DNA of 53,514 bases from Opitutales bacterium UBA5694. Its GTDB lineage: Bacteria > Verrucomicrobiota > Verrucomicrobiia > Opitutales > Opitutaceae. The notes below the pieces were generated by a model. That model did not search any database. It saw only the letters and a program-made list of their open reading frames with translations, and had not been told where the DNA came from. The translations under genes and the position numbers were made by a program. Shown one piece after another: positions 44,050 to 53,295 of this stretch; position 1 is the first letter of the stretch, and each line of letters begins with the position of its first letter. The stretch spans positions 1 through 53,514 of the forward strand of contig DIHO01000015.1 in the NCBI GenBank assembly GCA_002420185.1, given 5' to 3'.

Positions 44050-45081
44050 CTATGCTTTCCCGAAAATCGTTTTACCTTCGGAGAGCAAATCCTTGGCCGC
44101 CTGGATGAGGCGATCAGCCATGTTCTTTTCGGCCGACTTCAGATAGGACCGCGGATCATAAGTCTTTTTGTTGCCCACTTCACCTTCAATCTTGAGTACA
44201 CCTTCGATGTTCTGGCAGATGTGAGTTACAATTGGGCGCGTAAAAGCATATTGGGTATCCGTATCGATGTTCATCTTTATGACACCGTAATCGAGCGTTT
44301 CCCGAATATCGGAAAGATCCGACCCTGATCCGCCATGGAACACGAGGTCCATTTCCGCCTCCGCACCATGCTTGTCCATGACCGCCTTCTGCCCATCGCG
44401 AAGAATCGTTGGCTTTAGCTTAACAGAGCCAGGCTTGTAAGCTCCATGTACATTTCCAAAAGTCGCCGCGAAGATGAAACGGCCGAGTGGCTGAAGCTCT
44501 TCATATACTTCCAACATGTCTTCTGGAGTTGTGTAGAGCTTTTCCGCAGGCAAACCAGAGGTGTCGTGTCCATCTTCTTCACCGCCGACGCACCCGGCTT
44601 CCACTTCAAGGATGATGCCCAGCTCGGCACATTCCTTTAAAAGCTCTTTCGAAATCTTCAAATTCTCGTCTAGAGCGACAACCGATCCATCAAACATGTG
44701 AGACTGGAAGAGCGGGCCTTTGCCTTCCGCGATCCGATTACGAGATGCATCTAGCAAAGGACGCAAAAAGCTATCCACTTTCTCCGGATGGCAGTGGTCT
44801 GTATGCAGTGCCACGAGTACATCGTATTTTTCCGCCAAAACATGGGTCGCTTCTGCGAGAACGATCGCGCCAAAAGCGGCATCGGCCACGTTAAGACCGG
44901 AGGCGAACTGGCCGCCTCCCGTGGAAACTTGGATGATGCCATCTGACTTGGTGTCAGCGAACGCTTTCAAAGCAGCGTTGATGGTCACAATGGATGTGAT
45001 GTTAACCGCAGGATAAGCGTAGTTCCCTTTTTGGGCGGCATCCAGCATGGCTTCGTATTGCTTAGGTGTTGCGACAGGCAT
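44050..45081 (-). CDS. fbaA: class II fructose-bisphosphate aldolase
   Basis: Zinc-dependent cleavage of fructose 1,6-bisphosphate in glycolysis and its reverse in gluconeogenesis. Zinc ligands are seen in H-T-D-H-C-H (near 92-97), G-N-V-H-G-A-Y-K-P-G and F-H-G-G-S-G-S. The 343-residue length and these loops place it with FbaA-type enzymes. It is a single gene on the minus strand with its own terminator. The upstream 370 bases (45082-45451) hold a possible glycosyltransferase remnant. Confidence 0.94.
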   Translation of the reverse strand: MPVATPKQYEAMLDAAQKGNYAYPAVNITSIVTINAALKAFADTKSDGIIQVSTGGGQFASGLNVADAAFGAIVLAEATHVLAEKYDVLVALHTDHCHPEKVDSFLRPLLDASRNRIAEGKGPLFQSHMFDGSVVALDENLKISKELLKECAELGIILEVEAGCVGGEEDGHDTSGLPAEKLYTTPEDMLEVYEELQPLGRFIFAATFGNVHGAYKPGSVKLKPTILRDGQKAVMDKHGAEAEMDLVFHGGSGSDLSDIRETLDYGVIKMNIDTDTQYAFTRPIVTHICQNIEGVLKIEGEVGNKKTYDPRSYLKSAEKNMADRLIQAAKDLLSEGKTIFGKA

Positions 45082-45151
45082 GGTTCGTAACGTCTATTTC
45101 GGTTATAATTTTTACAGATGGATCCGGCTTTTATCGGGTGCTAGCCCTTAA

Positions 45152-45301
45152 ATTCCAGAACACCTCCATCTTGAAGCGCAAAGCTCTTTCACTGTCCAGC
45201 GAATGATCGATGAAATGGAAAAGCTCTATCGGCAAAGACGATCAAAAAGTGCGACAAGGGCACCGCTTAAACGGGAATCGGTCTTAATTCACAGCATTTA
45301 A
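45152..45301 (+). pseudogene. possible tail of a lost glycosyltransferase
   Basis: A plus-strand frame with no start reads E-H-L-H-L-E-A-Q-S-S-F-T-V-Q-R-M-I-D-E-M, then E-K-L-Y-R-Q, ending at a stop at 45299-45301. The pattern F-x-x-x-R-M-x-x-x-x-x-x-L-Y-R is common at GT4 glycosyltransferase C termini. The fragment is short, so this is a weak call. Confidence 0.3.
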
Positions 45302-45451
45302 TTTAGGGCGAGAAGACACCCATAGTTGTCAGTGGCGGGCACCTTCCAAATTGCTAAGGTAAATCCCAGTCCTAAATCTACGTCCTAAATGAAATCGAAA
45401 CATTCGAACCACCTCGTTTTCTGGTCCATGCACCCAATCTTTTCTTAATCC

Positions 45452-45818
45452 ATGTCTTTCCTACATTCGATGATCAAGGTCTGCCGTGTTCCCTTGCAGG
45501 CCGCATTGGTTTTAGCCGCTACAAGTGTGGCGTCGATTATGTTCAGTTTACCGGTGCTTCAATCAGCCAGGAATCCGACCACGCTGGATGCCAACAATCA
45601 ACCAGCACGCATACTTTCAGCCTTCTTCGGATTGGACAACGCCCTTCCAAGAGGGGCCAATATTCTCTGCCCTGGTGCAGCAAGGCAGGACCGTATGCCA
45701 GTCTTGCTGTCTCACACTGTTGACCCGGACACCCTCCAGCCTGAGGACTTCCGCGTTTTCACACGATCCGGGTCTGAACGCACACCCCACTGCTTAACGC
45801 TGCGGCCGGCCAGCTATA
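45452..45818 (+). pseudogene. N-terminal half of a secreted protein, truncated
   Basis: A likely signal peptide (hydrophobic L-Q-A-A-L-V-L-A-A-T-S-V-A, about 15-30) is followed by F-F-G-L-D-N-A-L-P and V-L-L-S-H-T-V-D-P-D-T-L-Q-P-E-D-F-R-V, then T-L-R-P-A. It reads like the first part of a conserved exported protein whose exact family was not identified. Near 45815 the sequence jumps into an unrelated phosphatase C terminus in another frame, so the 3' part has been deleted. Confidence 0.45.
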
Positions 45819-46283
45819 CAGGAGAGCGACGCCACCTTCAAGATAATGATCTCGCCCACGCCGATGATCGGTGCCGATTCGCTGCACAAAATCGACAATA
45901 ACACCAATATTTTCGGCTTCCAACACGAGCGGGAGGCGTTCTTCTCATGGCTCCAAGAAACCGGTTTGGTCGAGGAAAACGTTTACCTGATTTGTGGCGA
46001 TCGACACTGGCAGTACCACTCCATTTCGCCACAGGGTATAGAAGAATTTTCCTGCAGTGCTTTGACCGATACAAACTCGCGCCTCGGCGTCGGTCCCGGA
46101 CATCCAAATTCGACCGACCCGGACTCGACGATCAATCAGGTCTACTCTCAGAATCCTCGTTCTGGCGGATTCCCTCTTGTAAGAACGTCCCCGCAAAACG
46201 GAACAAGCAAAGCCAGCCTAACCTTCGACTTCAGAGATGAAAACGGAGCTCAATTATACCAACATATCAAATACGGGAATTAG
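45819..46283 (+). pseudogene. C-terminal remnant of an alkaline phosphatase D (PhoD)-like protein
   Basis: From about 45819 the frame reads E-S-D-A-T-F-K-I-M-I-S-P-T-P-M-I-G-A-D, then N-I-F-G-F-Q-H-E-R-E-A-F-F, and C-G-D-R-H-W-Q-Y-H-S near residue 50 of the ORF from 45846. F-S-C-S-A-L, S-T-D-P-D and G-G-F-P-L-V follow. These fit the last third of PhoD-type phosphatases, including the G-D-R-H-W metal region. The N-terminal two thirds are missing and no ribosome site is seen. It is fused by deletion to the preceding secreted-protein fragment. Confidence 0.65.
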
Positions 46284-46291
46284 ATCGCACT

Positions 46292-48343
46292 TTAGAACAA
46301 TACTGACAAGTGAAGCTTGAGAGCCCTCGGAGGGATGCGATGGGAGTGGTGATCGAAGATGCCTTCGGGGGCTTCGCCTGGGAGGCGCGATTCGTAGGCG
46401 TAGGCAATGTCAGAGTCGTCTGAGTCGAGGAGATTCATCCAGTCGATGCTGACCTGCCAGCGCTCGGCTCGATAGCCAATGCGGAGATTGAATGAGTGAA
46501 ATGGATCTGATCGTACCGTATTGTCTTCTATCAAAGGCCGCTCGCCGAAGTGGCGATAGCGAAGCGAACCGAACCATCCCGACGGCAAATTGACGTTGGT
46601 CCCTGCACTTGCGACGCGATTCAGGGCACCGGGAATTTCGTTACCCGCAAGATCGGCATTGGCGTAACGGGCGTTAGTGAAGGCGAGATCGAAGTCGAAC
46701 GTCAGCCATTCTTTTAGAGCAAGGTAGGAGGCAATTTCAATACCCTTACGGCTGCTAGGGCGCGAGGCTTCGGTGCTGCCAGAGTCGCCTACATAGACCA
46801 GCTCCGAATCCAGATCCAGTTGCCATGCGGAGATGGAAGTATTCGCCATGAGGCTCCACTCCTTACGAATTCCCAATTCGTATCCAATCGAGCGAACTAA
46901 TGGGTCGACCGCTTCGGATGGGGACCCGTCTATCGGGTCGATGTGCTGGGTTACCCCCCGTGCGTCGTTGCTGTGGAAGCCGTATCCGCCACTAGCGTAC
47001 AGTTCGCTCGATTCATTGAGTGCGTAGATAGCTATCAGTTTCGGATTGGCCATAAAGTCATCGGCGTTTCCGGAATTAGCGGCAAGCTGACTGTCGACAT
47101 CGGCGTGGACGAAATCGCCTCTTAATCCCGCCACGGTCTTCAGACGAGGGTTCCACTGTACGTGGACCTCATAGAAAGCACCGGCTCCGAGCTGATCGAC
47201 TTGATCCTGGCGGGTGGTCCCAATCCGCTCGCGTTCGAATGTATTATGCAAGCCCAATTGATCGATGGCGTCGTAGCGAATATCGACACCGTACGTTTGC
47301 TTGATCTCGTTGTCGAAGAGCGTGCGAGCATTGAGCGTTTGCGAAGCGGATAGGCCGTGGGTAAGCCGTCGGTCGGTTTGCTCGAACTGGTCCCCATTGA
47401 CCGGGTCCTCAAGAAAATAGGTAAAGTTCGACCAGAGATACATGTCGTAGTAGACTGAATACGCTGAAAATCGTGTTATGGAGTCGCCATTGTCGTGAAT
47501 GTGTCGAGCGGAAAGCGAGTAGCGGGATGACGTTCCCCCAACTGTGTCGTCGATATGGCCAAGATCCGTGACAAGACCACTATCAATTGCTCGCTCTGGA
47601 ATTTGTTCCGTCGAGTTCCAAACAGACTGGTAGCCCATCAGTGCTAAGGAGGTATGGCGGTAAGTGCCTTCTTGGACAAAGCGGATCATGCCGTTCGATT
47701 TGTCCAAATCTTCAGGAAGCTCCCAAGGTCCGTCATTGGTCTCGCGTTCGAGTGCGTAGACGAGCTTCCCTTCGCCAAACGGTTGGGCATCCGCTAAAAG
47801 GAAACGGAAATTATCGTGCTCGCCAATCGATGCCTTGGCTTGTCCGTATTCGAAGGTGTCGGCCAGTTTGATGCGAGCCGAGCCGGCAGCGGAAAAGTCT
47901 CCATCGAAAACTCGGTACGATCCCTTGGCGTACTCGATAGCTTCGATTGTTTCCGGGATAAGGAAATTGAGATCGGTGTAGCCCTGTCCGTGTCCGTGTG
48001 TGACGAAGTTGAGCGGCATGCCATCGAGCCAAGTTGCGAAATCGGTTCCGTGGTCGAGGTTGAAGCCGCGCAGGAAGTATTGGTTCGCCTTGCCGGATCC
48101 GCTGTGTTGGGTTACGACCATGCCGGGCACCGCTTCCAAAGCTTCGCCTGCTCGAAGGATGGGGCGGGTTTCCAAGTCGATCCGGCCGACGACGCCTTCG
48201 GAGGCACTGACCGCTTCGCCAACTAAGGGCGTTCCGCGACCTTCCACGTCGATGCCGGCTAGCTCGTGGATGTCGTGACCATGGATGGGAAGACTGGCAG
48301 CTGCCAGATTAAGTGAGAGAGTTAGCTTTTGGCGAAATTTCAT
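46292..48343 (-). CDS. TonB-dependent outer-membrane receptor
   Basis: Imports a ligand across the outer membrane using TonB energy. The start M-K-F-R-Q-K-L gives a signal peptide; the frame extends to 48442 but without a better start. The plug includes P-G-M-V-V-T-Q-H-S-G-S-G-K-A-N-Q-Y-F-L-R-G-F and a D-G-M-P-L-N-F segment. The rest is an aromatic-rich beta-barrel ending L-H-L-S-V-L-F with a terminal phenylalanine. Length is about 683 residues. The ligand is unknown. It lies 203 bases downstream of the beta-propeller gene on the same strand, so co-regulation is possible. Confidence 0.85.
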   Translation of the reverse strand: MKFRQKLTLSLNLAAASLPIHGHDIHELAGIDVEGRGTPLVGEAVSASEGVVGRIDLETRPILRAGEALEAVPGMVVTQHSGSGKANQYFLRGFNLDHGTDFATWLDGMPLNFVTHGHGQGYTDLNFLIPETIEAIEYAKGSYRVFDGDFSAAGSARIKLADTFEYGQAKASIGEHDNFRFLLADAQPFGEGKLVYALERETNDGPWELPEDLDKSNGMIRFVQEGTYRHTSLALMGYQSVWNSTEQIPERAIDSGLVTDLGHIDDTVGGTSSRYSLSARHIHDNGDSITRFSAYSVYYDMYLWSNFTYFLEDPVNGDQFEQTDRRLTHGLSASQTLNARTLFDNEIKQTYGVDIRYDAIDQLGLHNTFERERIGTTRQDQVDQLGAGAFYEVHVQWNPRLKTVAGLRGDFVHADVDSQLAANSGNADDFMANPKLIAIYALNESSELYASGGYGFHSNDARGVTQHIDPIDGSPSEAVDPLVRSIGYELGIRKEWSLMANTSISAWQLDLDSELVYVGDSGSTEASRPSSRKGIEIASYLALKEWLTFDFDLAFTNARYANADLAGNEIPGALNRVASAGTNVNLPSGWFGSLRYRHFGERPLIEDNTVRSDPFHSFNLRIGYRAERWQVSIDWMNLLDSDDSDIAYAYESRLPGEAPEGIFDHHSHRIPPRALKLHLSVLF

Positions 48344-48546
48344 GCGTCGCAGGCGATGTAAACGTCTAGAATCGTTAAAAAAGAAGCGAGGAAGGTACGT
48401 TTCAAGCGAAAGCAGGACCTGGCTCGAAAATTGTAAATTCAAGCAGCATTCGATTCACCATATAGATCAGATTGCGAGAAGGTATGGATAACTCGCCGAG
48501 TAATCGGATTTTTGGAGGCACTAACAAACGATCGGGCTGGTCGTCC

Positions 48547-49641
48547 CTATCTAACCGGCAGGGTCACCATGTCGTTGGTTCTGGCGGCTATTTCGACTCC
48601 AGGGTGGCGAGTTAAACTTCCATCTGATTGGACGGCAAAGAGGGTGATTCGGTGCAAGCCGAATTCGCAAACAGCGAGATGCTTGCCATCTGGGGAGAGG
48701 GCGAGCTTCCAGGGAATGTCTCCCACCAGTGTTCGAGCGGCTGGGTGCAGCTTTCCATTGGAGTCTACGCTAAAGGAGAAGACGCTGTCTTCCTCTCCGT
48801 TAAAGTCTCGAAGGGCCACGAAGAGCAACTTGCCATCGGGCGTCAGGGCGATGTCGGAGGCGTGCAGGTCGCGCTTTCCTTGTTCGAACGGCGATCGTCG
48901 TGGAATCGTATTTACGTGTTGAAGATCCGATAGCTGACCCTCCTTTCCGATTTCGTAAACACTCGCTCCGAGTTGCTGTTCATTGCTGAAGTAGGCGATG
49001 GGCAAGGTCGGATGGTAGGCGACGTGGCGGGGGCCGAACATTGCGGGCGGTTCGGCGTTGAAAGTTTTGAGAGGCGCAAGTTTGCCTCTTGCGGCATCGA
49101 AGGCGTATTGGAAAAGTGCATTGTTATTTTTTACGCATGGAATATAGACGAAACGGTTGTCGGGGGTCGTTAGGATGCAATGGGCTTCCCGTTGGGGAGT
49201 CCTTAGCGAGTGGGCGAGATCGCCAATCGATCCATCTTTGCCGAGGGAGTAGGTGGCTACTGAGCCAGTGCCGTAATGGACTGTCATAAAGAAACGTCCG
49301 GAACGATCGACGCTGTTATACCCAACAGGATGGACTAGCGTGGATACATCGAACACTTTCATGCCTTTTGTAGTTGTGACCACTGCGGCAACCGGTTTTT
49401 TCGAGCGGGTTCCGCTGACGACAAACGATTGGTTGGTTGGATTGACTGCCACTCTGGCAGGATTGAAGCTGAGTTTTAGGGAATCTTCTGGTCTTAGGCT
49501 AGCACCGCTGACAGTCGGGTTAATTGTATAGACGGAGAGCTGCTGATTCTGTGAGTCTGGAACGACAAGGCGGAACGAGTCCTTTCCGAGCAGGAGGCTG
49601 GGACAAATTAGGATGAATAGGGCAATGAGTACACGTTGCAT
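48547..49641 (-). CDS. secreted beta-propeller protein of the lactonase family
   Basis: A protein of about 364 residues with an N-terminal signal peptide (M-Q-R-V-L-I-A-L-F-I-L-I-C-P-S-L-L-L-G). Repeats such as R-V-A-V-N-P-T-N-Q-S-F, D-I-A-L-T-P-D-G-K-L-L-F-V-A and L-A-L-S-P-D-G-K-H-L-A-V are spaced like the blades of a seven-bladed propeller related to 6-phosphogluconolactonase. Because it is exported it is unlikely to act on cytoplasmic 6-phosphogluconolactone; substrate binding at the surface is more plausible. It is upstream of the TonB-dependent receptor. Confidence 0.7.
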   Translation of the reverse strand: MQRVLIALFILICPSLLLGKDSFRLVVPDSQNQQLSVYTINPTVSGASLRPEDSLKLSFNPARVAVNPTNQSFVVSGTRSKKPVAAVVTTTKGMKVFDVSTLVHPVGYNSVDRSGRFFMTVHYGTGSVATYSLGKDGSIGDLAHSLRTPQREAHCILTTPDNRFVYIPCVKNNNALFQYAFDAARGKLAPLKTFNAEPPAMFGPRHVAYHPTLPIAYFSNEQQLGASVYEIGKEGQLSDLQHVNTIPRRSPFEQGKRDLHASDIALTPDGKLLFVALRDFNGEEDSVFSFSVDSNGKLHPAARTLVGDIPWKLALSPDGKHLAVCEFGLHRITLFAVQSDGSLTRHPGVEIAARTNDMVTLPVR

Positions 49642-50278
49642 AGCAGATCGCTGAATTTGCATGGTAATCGGTATCCAAGGGAGCAAGGCGGAGCATTTCA
49701 AGCAGCGTGTGAAGCTAACGGGATGTTTATCCGAAAAACAGGGGCAGAGTGAAGAGCGACAATGGGACCAACCGTCTCCCCCTTGGAGCGATACGTCCCT
49801 CGGATAATGGAGTAACAGATTTTTGTGACTGAATTGTCCATCTCTAATATGAAACCTACTCAGATTGATTTTTATCTACAGGTTCAGATGTAGCTTCACA
49901 CCCCACCCGCCAACAGCAATTTCCTAGCAATCGAAGAACTTGGTAATCTGGCTCAGATACGACTGAAGAAAAACACCCTTTAATCTGCCACTCCTAGTAC
50001 CCCTTTCTCCCCCTCCGTTCCGGTCCAAAGTTAAATTTAAGGCCAAACCACATCTAGTGACACAAAACCAGTATCTGACACGCTTGAATAGTTATGCTAA
50101 ATTGAATTTCCTCTCAGTAAGCCTGAACCAGGCTTTACCTGGCGATACTATTACTGTATATCACACTAAAATAGTTAAAAACCCTAGCTCCCCTTGGAAG
50201 ACCAGAAAATGTAACCATTAGTACGCTACAATCTTTCAGGCTTTAAGCAACACAAGCGATCACCCTCAAAATCTAACC
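49642..50278. other. intergenic region upstream of the sulfatase
   Basis: 637 bases between divergent genes, expected to hold promoters for the propeller/receptor pair and the sulfatase cluster. A perfect 7-base hairpin AAGCCTG-AAC-CAGGCTT lies at 50119-50135. No gene was recognised. Confidence 0.5.
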
Positions 50279-51652
50279 ATGCAACGAAGAGACTTTCTTA
50301 AAACCGCAGTCGCCGGTATTTCGGCGACAGCCGCATCGTCAAAAGTCCTGCGTGCTGATTATCATTCCAAACCGAATGTCATATTCCTTTTAGCTGACCA
50401 AATGCGGGCCCACGATATGGCCTGCATGGGCAATTCACAAGTCATTACCCCGAATCTGGATAAATTGGCCAGCGAAGGATTACTCGTCACCAATATGATT
50501 GCAGCCTCTCCAGTTTGCACGCCCTACCGAGGACAGCTAATGACAGGTCGGTATGGTCACGCGACCGGTGTCGTTCACAACGACATAAAGCTGCCCAATT
50601 CCGAAGTCACCATCGCTGATAAGATGGTAGAAGCGGGTTACCACACCGGCTACATCGGGAAATGGCATCTAGCGGGGCATCGGAATAACCCGGTCGCTAA
50701 GGAAGACCGGCGAAATTGGAAATTCTGGGCCGTTCGGAATTGTTCCCACGCTCACTTCGATCCTGAGTATTGGATCAACGATAGCACGGAGGCGGTCGCC
50801 GTGGATGGCTGGGAACCGGACGTGCAAACCGATGTAGCGGTCGAATACATTCGCACTCACCGCGAAGACCCTTTCTTTTTGGCGGTTTCCTACGGTCCAC
50901 CTCACAATCCCTACCGCGCACCTGAGCGCTTCCTCGATTTGTACGAAGGCCGTACCCTAGCAGATAGGCCAAATGTCCCCCCTCGGGCAAAAAAGGATGA
51001 AGATCAACTGCTGCAATACGATGCCATGGTCACCAGCTTGGACGAGTGCGTGGGTAGGATCACCAAGGAGCTAGACCGTCTTGGAATAGCCGAAAAAACG
51101 ATACTGGTTTTTACCTCGGATCACGGTGACATGCTCGGTTCGCAAGGTCACCGCCTAAAGCAACGCCCTTGGGAGGAATCCATTAACGTGCCTTTCATAA
51201 TCCGTTATCCAGAAAAAATAAAAGCCGGTCTAAAACGCGATTGGATTGTCTCATCGGTCGACTTAATGCCAACCTTACTCGGCCTATGCGGTGCCAATAT
51301 TCCGGATAATGTCCAAGGTTTCGACCAGTCAGAAGCATTCGTAGGGAAAAGCCCAGAAACTCGCGATTGTGCCTATCTTTTCAATACTCACAGAGGAGGG
51401 GGTCCGGGCTGCGACTGGCGGGGTATTCGAACTAAAGATTGGGTCTACGCCTTTCACATGGGAGGCGATTGGATTCTCTACGATTTAAAAAAAGATCCCT
51501 ACCAGCTGAACAACTTGGTAGGACAAGCTCGGTACCGCTCCAAACTTAACGAGCTTCGTGAAAAGCTGGATAACTTGCGAAGCGAGCTGGGCGAAAATCT
51601 TCCCCTCAATGGAGTATTGCCCGATCCGATACGCCTACCTGAGGTAGCGTAA
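50279..51652 (+). CDS. sulfatase with twin-arginine signal
   Basis: Type I sulfatase that hydrolyses sulfate esters, probably of algal polysaccharides. The N terminus M-Q-R-R-D-F-L-K is a Tat signal. The catalytic motif C80-T-P-Y-R84 (C-x-P-x-R) provides the cysteine that becomes formylglycine. Metal and substrate motifs G-K-W-H-L-A and T-S-D-H-G-D-M-L-G follow. The 457-residue length is typical. The metal site has A-D-Q where many have D-D, a known variant. The next gene starts 19 bases later. A sulfatase-maturing enzyme is needed but not in the window. Confidence 0.9.
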   Translation: MQRRDFLKTAVAGISATAASSKVLRADYHSKPNVIFLLADQMRAHDMACMGNSQVITPNLDKLASEGLLVTNMIAASPVCTPYRGQLMTGRYGHATGVVHNDIKLPNSEVTIADKMVEAGYHTGYIGKWHLAGHRNNPVAKEDRRNWKFWAVRNCSHAHFDPEYWINDSTEAVAVDGWEPDVQTDVAVEYIRTHREDPFFLAVSYGPPHNPYRAPERFLDLYEGRTLADRPNVPPRAKKDEDQLLQYDAMVTSLDECVGRITKELDRLGIAEKTILVFTSDHGDMLGSQGHRLKQRPWEESINVPFIIRYPEKIKAGLKRDWIVSSVDLMPTLLGLCGANIPDNVQGFDQSEAFVGKSPETRDCAYLFNTHRGGGPGCDWRGIRTKDWVYAFHMGGDWILYDLKKDPYQLNNLVGQARYRSKLNELREKLDNLRSELGENLPLNGVLPDPIRLPEVA

Positions 51653-51671
51653 ATATTTTCTATACCTAAAA

Positions 51672-53036
51672 ATGAAAAATATCTCTGTACATATTCTATT
51701 TTTTTGCGTTGCTCTCGCTGGTTTCTCGGATTCAGCAACCGCGTCCCAAATACGTGTTGCGACGTTCGATGTCGATGCAACCCCACCGGTTGGCTCAGAA
51801 TTGGCCTACGATCCCGTTCGCAAACACGGCGAGATCAGCTTGCGCTGTCGAGGGCTAACCATTCTTGGATCCGGAAAGCCGATCGTCTTGTGCGCTATCG
51901 ACTGGATAGGAGTGGCTAATGCCTCTCAGGATGTGTTTCGTGATGCCCTCGCAGAAGCTGCGGGGACTACCCGAGATCGTGTTGCGGTCCACGCCTTGCA
52001 CCAGCATGACGCCCCTCGATGCGATTTCAGTTCCGAGGCCCTCGTTCATGAACTAGGGATCACTGACTTCGATCTCTTCGACAGTTTTTTCCAAAGACGG
52101 GTTATCCGCCGAGCCGCGGTGGCTCTAAAAGACGCCCTCAAAGGGGCTCGACCCGTGACGCATTACGGCTGGGGTGCTGCCACCGTGAAAGACGTCGTCT
52201 CGAATCGTCGGATACTGGGACCTGACGGAAAAGTACGGGTTATGCGGTTTACCACAGCACGGGATCCCCTAATTCGGGCCGAACCGGTAGGTGTCGTCGA
52301 TCCGGAAGTCTCGCTGATTTCGTTTTGGAATGCAGATGCCCCTGTCGCTATTCTCAGCTACTTCGCAACCCATCCACAAAGCTACTACAGGACCGGAATT
52401 CCAAGTCCTGATTTTCCAGGCATTGCTCGCTTCCTGAGGGGCCAAGGCCAACCAAAAGCCTTGCATGTACACTTTAATGGAGCCGGCGGAAACATTGGGG
52501 CGGGCAAATACAATGACGGCAATACTGAGAACCGTGTCCTGCTAGCCCAACGATTGGCAGACGGGATGCACTCCGCTTGGGAGAACACGGAAAAATATCC
52601 TCTCGGCGATTCGGATATCAATTGGAAATCGGAACCGGTCTCTCTTCCGTTGGCGTCGCACCTGAACGAGAAATCCCTGATAGATAAAATCGTCCATAAC
52701 CCTCCCGAGGGATACGAAGCCATAACCCAGCTCGCCTACCTCCGTCGTGCAAAGTCCGGGCACAAGATTGATATCGCTTGCCTAAAAATAGGCGATGCCC
52801 GGGTCGTCCACATGCCTGGTGAACTCTTTGTAGAGTACCAATTAGCTGCTAAAGCCATGCGGCCCGACTTGCATGTTGCCATGGCAGCTTATGGCGACTA
52901 CGGCACGGCTTACATCGGTACGGAAATTTCCTATGCAGAGGGCGGATATGAAACGAGCGAACGGGCTACCAATGTCGGGCCTGATGCTGAGGCTGACCTA
53001 ATGGACGTTATGAGAAGATTGCTCGGAGCGAATTAA
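51672..53036 (+). CDS. neutral/alkaline ceramidase-like secreted protein
   Basis: A 454-residue exported protein (signal peptide about 1-24). The N-terminal D-V-D-A-T-P-P-V-G stretch and V-A-V-H-A-L-H-Q-H-D-A-P fit the N-terminal domain of neutral/alkaline non-lysosomal ceramidases. A later G-A-G-G-N-I-G and H-M-P-G-E-L-F support the fold. In planctomycetes and verrucomicrobia such proteins often sit next to sulfatases, so the true substrate is probably a glycan-linked ester or amide rather than ceramide (inference). It starts 19 bases after the sulfatase, so they form an operon. Confidence 0.78.
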   Translation: MKNISVHILFFCVALAGFSDSATASQIRVATFDVDATPPVGSELAYDPVRKHGEISLRCRGLTILGSGKPIVLCAIDWIGVANASQDVFRDALAEAAGTTRDRVAVHALHQHDAPRCDFSSEALVHELGITDFDLFDSFFQRRVIRRAAVALKDALKGARPVTHYGWGAATVKDVVSNRRILGPDGKVRVMRFTTARDPLIRAEPVGVVDPEVSLISFWNADAPVAILSYFATHPQSYYRTGIPSPDFPGIARFLRGQGQPKALHVHFNGAGGNIGAGKYNDGNTENRVLLAQRLADGMHSAWENTEKYPLGDSDINWKSEPVSLPLASHLNEKSLIDKIVHNPPEGYEAITQLAYLRRAKSGHKIDIACLKIGDARVVHMPGELFVEYQLAAKAMRPDLHVAMAAYGDYGTAYIGTEISYAEGGYETSERATNVGPDAEADLMDVMRRLLGAN

Positions 53037-53174
53037 CATCTTCGGTTCAAAGCGTGAACGGGTGGCTAGGATGCCATCGACATGTGAGTGCCGCATGACC
53101 AGATGGCGGTCTTTCGCCTTTCCGGCTTTGATTTCATCGTTGAGTAAACCGTCAATGATTGATAATCGTTGTTC
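53037..53174 (-). pseudogene. unidentified coding remnant
   Basis: On the minus strand a frame bounded by TAG reads L-S-I-I-D-G-L-L-N-D-E-I-K-A-G-K-A-K-D-R, then R-H-S-H-V-D-G-I-L-A-T-R-S-R-F-E-P-K-M-L. It runs into the ceramidase-like gene on the opposite strand. The text looks like conserved protein rather than chance, but the family was not recognised and no start is visible. Confidence 0.3.
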
Positions 53175-53295
53175 CTAGATGAGTCTTTTAATTTTTAAGC
53201 CCTCTAATTTCGATGTCACCCGCTTTGTACGTGCTTGCTCCGATCTCCTTTGGCCGCTCCCATTAACCGTTCGTTTAGTCATCCCATCAACCGCC

